In this document: positions 13,398 to 14,684 of the stretch, in pieces
Layout of the letters: each line of letters opens with the position of its first letter
Position numbering within the stretch: the stretch's first letter is position 1
Origin: Bacillota bacterium
Lineage (GTDB): Bacteria > Bacillota > Clostridia > Christensenellales > CAG-138
DNA: 14,684 nucleotides
Assembly (NCBI GenBank): GCA_023426265.1
Contig: JAFABA010000094.1
Location: 1 to 14,684 of the forward strand
Direction: 5' to 3'
Program-made: the position numbers and the translations under genes
Notes under the pieces: model-generated
What the model was told of the DNA's origin: nothing
What the model saw: the letters and a program-made list of their open reading frames with translations, nothing else
Database searches by the model: none

Positions 13398-14344
13398 GAG
13401 ACGCCCGGAACCCGTATGGAGCGGAGTATGGAGCGGATGAGCCCTTGCGGCGTCTCCATCCTCTGGTTTTGCTGCATATTCAGCACAAGGCGGTGGCAGA
13501 GCACCGGCTCCGCCATAGCCTGCACATCGTCGGGCAGCGTATAGCTGCGGCCGTTGAGCATGGCGTTCGCCATGGCCGCGTTCATCAGAGCGAGCGAACC
13601 GCGGGGGCTTACGCCCAGCGAAATCTTTTCGTTCTTGCGCGTCGCCTCCGCGATGGAAACGATATATTCCATCACAGGCTTTGCGCATACGATCCCGCTG
13701 TGGTGGGCGTGCAGCTTCAAAATATCTTCGGCGCTGGCAACGGGCTTTAGGGCGTCGATCGGTTTTGCGCCCTTGTTGCGCATAAGAATATCGATCTCTT
13801 CATGCCGCTGCGGGTAGCCTACGGAAATTTTCAGCAGGAACCGGTCCAGCTGCGCCTCGGGCAGAGGATACGTGCCCACATGCTCCACGGGGTTTTGCGT
13901 GGCCAGTACGATAAACGGCTGCGGCACGGGGTAGGTGACGCCGTCTATCGTGACCTGTCCTTCCTGCATCACTTCAAGGAGGCTCGACTGCGTCTTGGGG
14001 CTGGTGCGGTTGATCTCATCCGCCAGCACGATCTGCGCCATCACGCCGCCGAAGTTGACCTCCCGCTCGCCGGTCTTTAAATTGAAGCTTGTAAAGCCGG
14101 TCACGTCGGAGGGCAGCACGTCGGGCGTGAATTGGATGCGCCGGAAGCTGCAGTCCAGCGTTTTTGCAAGAGCGGAAACGAGAGTTGTCTTGCCCAGGCC
14201 GGGAACGTCCTCAATCAGGACATGGCCGCCGCAGAGTAGCGCCGCCAGCACCATATCCACGACCTTTTCCTTGCCGACGATGACCTGCCCGATATTGTCC
14301 TTTATTTTGCGTATCAGTTCAAGAATTTCGGTTTCGCCGCTCAT
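13394..14344 (-). CDS. MoxR-type AAA+ ATPase
   Basis: This 316-residue cytoplasmic ATPase of the MoxR family probably acts as a chaperone on the co-encoded DUF58/TgpA proteins. Motifs from ATG 14344: Walker A in EDVPGLGKTTL (45-55), Walker B VLADEINRTSP (106-116), sensor 1 ATQNPVEHVGTYPLPEAQLDRF (148-169, including the arginine finger region) and sensor 2 in SPRGSLALMNAA near the C-terminal lid domain. The start is set at ATG 14344 because AGAGGG stands 9 nt before it; upstream codons in the same frame (to 14437) run through the promoter and look non-coding. It is the first gene of the operon and is coupled by a 4-bp overlap to DUF58. Confidence 0.93.
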   Translation of the reverse strand: MSGETEILELIRKIKDNIGQVIVGKEKVVDMVLAALLCGGHVLIEDVPGLGKTTLVSALAKTLDCSFRRIQFTPDVLPSDVTGFTSFNLKTGEREVNFGGVMAQIVLADEINRTSPKTQSSLLEVMQEGQVTIDGVTYPVPQPFIVLATQNPVEHVGTYPLPEAQLDRFLLKISVGYPQRHEEIDILMRNKGAKPIDALKPVASAEDILKLHAHHSGIVCAKPVMEYIVSIAEATRKNEKISLGVSPRGSLALMNAAMANAMLNGRSYTLPDDVQAMAEPVLCHRLVLNMQQNQRMETPQGLIRSILRSIRVPGVS

Positions 14345-14407
14345 GTAAGATTTCCCTCTCATTCTGATTTTAGGGATTGGCTGGTTGGTAAAATGTGTTT
14401 TGTATAC

Positions 14408-14437
14408 AATATATATCGCAGCTGCCAGGGTTGGCAA
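14408..14437 (-). promoter_or_regulatory. Candidate promoter of the moxR-DUF58-tgpA operon
   Basis: On the minus strand TTGCCA (14432-14437) and TATATT (14408-14413) are spaced 18 bp. A TGTATACA palindrome (14401-14408) lies at the likely transcription start. The leader would be about 60 nt. Confidence 0.45.
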
Positions 14438-14451
14438 GAGCTACATGAAAG

Positions 14452-14492
14452 TTCGGGTATATCACTCTTTGGCGGTTGTTGATATATCCGAA
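14452..14492. promoter_or_regulatory. 13-bp inverted repeat upstream of the moxR operon promoter
   Basis: TTCGGGTATATCA (14452-14464) and TGATATATCCGAA (14480-14492) pair at 12 of 13 positions across a 15-nt spacer. It lies just upstream of the candidate -35 box, where an activator or a divergent regulator might bind; no T run follows, so it does not look like a terminator. Confidence 0.45.
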
Positions 14493-14510
14493 CATTGAAT
14501 AAAGGCATGC

Positions 14511-14534
14511 AAAAAAGCGCGTCCTGTACGCGCC
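14511..14534 (-). terminator. Terminator of the ABC permease gene
   Basis: On the minus strand GCGCGT (14528-14533) pairs with ACGCGC (14517-14522) around a 5-nt loop, followed by six T (14516-14511). A second strong stem, 14568-14577/14594-14603, lies between it and the gene and has no T tract. Confidence 0.7.
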
Positions 14535-14614
14535 GACGTGGAATTGTATTACACTGACCTAGCCGTCAGGCGGGGCAAAGCGCGAAAAACGCTTGCCCCG
14601 CCTTATGTCAACGG

Positions 14615-14684
14615 TCAGGGCTTCCAGCGGATCAGCTTCTTTTCAAAATACGCCACGACGTAATACATCAGGGCGGCAAGCGCG
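14615..14684 (-). CDS. ABC transporter permease, C-terminal end (partial)
   Basis: Only the last 22 codons are in the window: ALAALMYYVVAYFEKKLIRW and then KP before TGA (14615-14617). A final hydrophobic helix followed by a short basic end with ..E..LIRW is characteristic of permeases of the nitrate/sulfonate/taurine (SsuC/TauC) type. The call rests on this ending alone, so another permease family is possible. It is transcribed toward the moxR operon but separated from it by a terminator. Confidence 0.45.
   Translation of the reverse strand, partial: ALAALMYYVVAYFEKKLIRWKP

Overview
The window looks like chromosomal DNA of an anaerobic, moderately GC-rich member of the Bacillota (Clostridia type). 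The evidence is AGGAGG-type ribosome binding sites, frequent TTG and GTG starts, a ytxG/ytxH-like pair, a YetF (DUF421) protein, and a full nickel-pincer cofactor operon of the kind found in lactobacilli and clostridia. No gene points to one genus. There is no sign of a phage, plasmid or CRISPR array, but the middle part (about 7.9-9.9 kb) is a zone of gene decay and foreign, AT-rich DNA.

Left part, + strand: the end of a PLP-dependent cysteine-synthase-like gene (2-292), followed by a run of four perfect hairpins and a terminator. A strong promoter (TTGACA-18-TACAAT) then drives larE (654), larQ-like ecfT (1561), larO-like ecfA (2349), larB (3075) and larC (3831). LarB converts NaAD to the dicarboxylated pyridinium mononucleotide, LarE adds sulfur and LarC inserts nickel. 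The EcfT/EcfA pair would energise nickel import. The client enzyme LarA and the substrate-binding LarMN subunit are not in the window. A DHFR/RibD-like reductase (5135) follows with no terminator in between and may be co-transcribed; it ends at a clear terminator.

Next come a DUF421 gene (5791, + strand) and, convergent with it across a bidirectional terminator, a two-gene minus-strand envelope/stress-type pair: YtxH-like (start 7506) and a DUF948-like single-pass membrane protein (start 7019).

Middle part: tRNA-Ser(GGA) at 7772-7862 with its terminator, then a second copy of the tRNA 3' end 185 bp downstream (old att site or decayed tRNA). After that lie a possible 38-aa basic small protein on the minus strand, nested inverted repeats, two decayed C-terminal pieces of MFS transporter genes, an intact GRAM/PH-like gene between them, and an AT-rich broken gene (9577-9938).

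Right part, minus strand: a three-gene operon moxR-type AAA+ ATPase (14344), DUF58 protein (13397) and TgpA-like membrane transglutaminase (12238). The first two overlap by 4 bp and the third follows after 13 bp. Its leader has a candidate promoter and a 13-bp inverted repeat. The window ends in the last 22 codons of an ABC transporter permease, closed by its own terminator.
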